Of a stretch of DNA of 24,169 nucleotides, positions 22,637-24,169 are shown piece by piece. The stretch is from NCBI GenBank assembly GCA_036393975.1, contig DASWFZ010000061.1:1-24169 (forward strand), written 5' to 3'. The position numbers and the translations under genes are program-made. The notes beneath the pieces were generated by a model. That model saw nothing but the letters and a program-made list of their open reading frames with translations. It had not been told where the DNA came from and did no database searches. This DNA comes from 13-1-40CM-64-14 sp036393975 (GTDB lineage Bacteria > Sysuimicrobiota > Sysuimicrobiia > Sysuimicrobiales > Kaftiobacteriaceae). Positions within the stretch are counted from its first letter, which is position 1, and every line of letters starts with the position of its first letter.

Positions 22637-24169
22637 CTAGAACGAAGTGGTAAGTTGGACGCGGTAGAAGTTGTTCGAGTCGGTTGTCCCGACGGTCGTC
22701 TTAAAGTAGCGGAAGCTGAGCGTCGACTTAGGCGCCACTGCATAGTCAAACGACGCATAGTACTCTGTAACAGCCGCATTGCCGACGTTCTGGTTTCCGG
22801 ATTCGTACGAGAGCGAACCGGACCAGTTCGCGCTGATCTTGTAGTCAAGCGCCGCGCCATAGCCTTTGAAGTTCCAGAGCAGATCCGCGGTGGTCCCGAT
22901 CTCCGTCGAGGCCCCCGAATGCCACGGGACGCCTGCACCGGCGGTCGAAGACCCGTAGTTCTTGTACCAGGCCGTCAGGGTGGGTGAGAGACCCATACCC
23001 ATGCCCATGGAGGACAGGTCCACAACTGCCCAGGCAGCATAGGAGCTGGAGCTGGCACCTGCGCTGGGGTCGGGGCTATAGTTCGCGTACGCGGCTCCGA
23101 GGCCCACGCCTGGCAAGAGATTCCCCGTCACGTCCACCTGCCAGCCGGTGTCGCTGGTGCCTGCGGCGGCAGTGACTCCCGTGCCGGCCCCTGCGCCCGC
23201 TGCGGTCGTGTAGGGTTGGGTAATGCCTGGTGCTGGACCTGTTGTTCCGGTGAGTGCGTTAGTTCGGTGCTGGTACAGATAATCGAAGCCCAGGGTCCAT
23301 CCGGGTAGCAACCCAGCAGTCTCAGCTCGGGCGGTATAGATGTCGAACCCGGCCGCGTTATCTATGCGGTAGGCGGCGAGCTCTAAGTTGAAGCCCGAGA
23401 TGCTGTTCGCGAAGCGCACGCCATCGACCATGCCGGTGGTCGAGAAGACATCTGCGTTCCCCGGGTCAAAGAGCAGACCGTAACCCGACCAGCCGACTCC
23501 GGCCCCCAGGGTGGGGTCCCACTGGCCAACCCGCATACCCCAGCCCAAAATATTCGCAAAGTCCGCGTACGCCCTGTCGAACGTAACAGCCTTAAACTGT
23601 TCACCGCCTGCGCCTGTGGTGCCGAAGGTGTAGTTCGAGCTGGTCGGACTTCCAGCCCCGAAGATCGCCCGACCTACAACCTTCACCGCGGGAGTCGCCG
23701 AGCCCGTAAACGTCAGCCGGCTTCGGTAGCGGGTGGTGGTGTACGTGCCGCTAACCGACGGTGCTGGATAGTACTGGTTGCGGATGCGCAAATCGCCTGC
23801 CACACTGACGTTCGTCGTCTTGGCTTTCAGCGCGGTCAGCTCTTCCTCGACCGCAGTGGTCCGAACACCGAGAGCCGCCAGTTCTGCGCGGAACTCGTTG
23901 ACCAGCCGCTGGATGGTCTGGACGTCGGTCCGAGTTACCTGCGGCGCAGCGGCCGGTGCCGGCGCAGGGATCTTGATGGCCTCGATACGCGCGAGGATGC
24001 GGGCCACGATTATGGCCACCTCGTAGCGGCTGACCCCTCGATCGCCCTTGAAGGTACCATCCGGAAAGCCTTCGATGATGCCCTTCGCAGCGAGCTCAGC
24101 GATTGCATCAAACGCCCAGTGATCGGTCGGGACGTCGGCAAACGGTTGAGCAAACGCAGGGGAAGCAAC
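22637..24169 (-). CDS. SLH-domain outer-membrane porin, 5' end cut by window edge
   Basis: The frame is open to the right edge, giving 510 residues without the very start. The visible N-terminus VASPAFA|Q is the end of a signal peptide. Residues 9-58 form one SLH domain (FADVPTDHWAFDAIAELAAK, then GIIEGFPDGTFKGDRGVSRYE), which anchors to cell-wall polymer. A Pro/Ala linker and a coiled coil (VNEFRAELAALGVRTTAVEE, then ELTALKAK) span the periplasm. From about residue 110 a large barrel of alternating strands rich in Gly, Tyr and Asn runs to the terminal FYRVQLTTSF, with the C-terminal Phe typical of outer-membrane proteins. This SLH-coiled coil-barrel layout tethers the outer membrane to peptidoglycan. 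Solute specificity is unknown. Confidence 0.92.
   Translation of the reverse strand, partial: VASPAFAQPFADVPTDHWAFDAIAELAAKGIIEGFPDGTFKGDRGVSRYEVAIIVARILARIEAIKIPAPAPAAAPQVTRTDVQTIQRLVNEFRAELAALGVRTTAVEEELTALKAKTTNVSVAGDLRIRNQYYPAPSVSGTYTTTRYRSRLTFTGSATPAVKVVGRAIFGAGSPTSSNYTFGTTGAGGEQFKAVTFDRAYADFANILGWGMRVGQWDPTLGAGVGWSGYGLLFDPGNADVFSTTGMVDGVRFANSISGFNLELAAYRIDNAAGFDIYTARAETAGLLPGWTLGFDYLYQHRTNALTGTTGPAPGITQPYTTAAGAGAGTGVTAAAGTSDTGWQVDVTGNLLPGVGLGAAYANYSPDPSAGASSSSYAAWAVVDLSSMGMGMGLSPTLTAWYKNYGSSTAGAGVPWHSGASTEIGTTADLLWNFKGYGAALDYKISANWSGSLSYESGNQNVGNAAVTEYYASFDYAVAPKSTLSFRYFKTTVGTTDSNNFYRVQLTTSF

Overview
The window is GC-rich, densely packed chromosomal DNA from a diderm bacterium, with nearly every gene on the minus strand. 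The right edge encodes an outer-membrane porin carrying an N-terminal SLH domain. That arrangement is known from Deinococcus-Thermus, cyanobacteria, Armatimonadota and related deep-branching, often thermophilic lineages. With a PyrR-type pyr leader and a GuaB3 enzyme, this suggests an uncultured Terrabacteria-type diderm. The exact phylum is inference and cannot be fixed from the sequence alone. There is no rRNA, tRNA, CRISPR array, insertion sequence or phage gene.

Layout, left to right. (1) 1-1286: the 5' part of a peptide-type solute-binding protein (SBP) gene running off the left edge, preceded by a small excisionase-like HTH gene. (2) 1602-10800: a peptide/nickel-type (Dpp/Opp family) ABC transporter operon. 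In transcription order it has two SBPs, two permeases, two ATPases and a 68-residue two-helix membrane protein. The second SBP appears to have its two lobes in swapped order, and the second permease has a large extracytoplasmic insertion. (3) 10802-13218: pcrA/uvrD helicase behind an orphan ribbon-helix-helix gene with a candidate operator. (4) 13369-16789: hpt-guaB3-guaA, a tightly overlapped purine operon with its own consensus-like promoter. (5) 16919-20707: pyrB-pyrC-pyrF-pyrE, a pyrimidine operon behind a leader that contains a PyrR-binding hairpin and an intrinsic terminator. (6) 20983-24169: envelope genes, namely a small beta-barrel protein (the only plus-strand gene), two small exported proteins and the SLH porin, separated by two very strong terminators.

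How they work together: the pyr operon supplies three of the early steps and the last two steps of UMP synthesis in part (ATCase, DHOase, OPRTase, OMPDC; no carbamoyl-phosphate synthase or dihydroorotate dehydrogenase here) and is predicted to be switched off by UMP-bound PyrR encoded elsewhere. The purine operon joins hypoxanthine salvage to IMP/XMP/GMP interconversion. The transporter operon imports peptides or similar solutes, probably through two alternative binding proteins. The observations most worth following up are the lobe-swapped SBP with its enlarged permease, the PyrR attenuator, and the hpt promoter whose -10 box overlaps the most upstream ATG.
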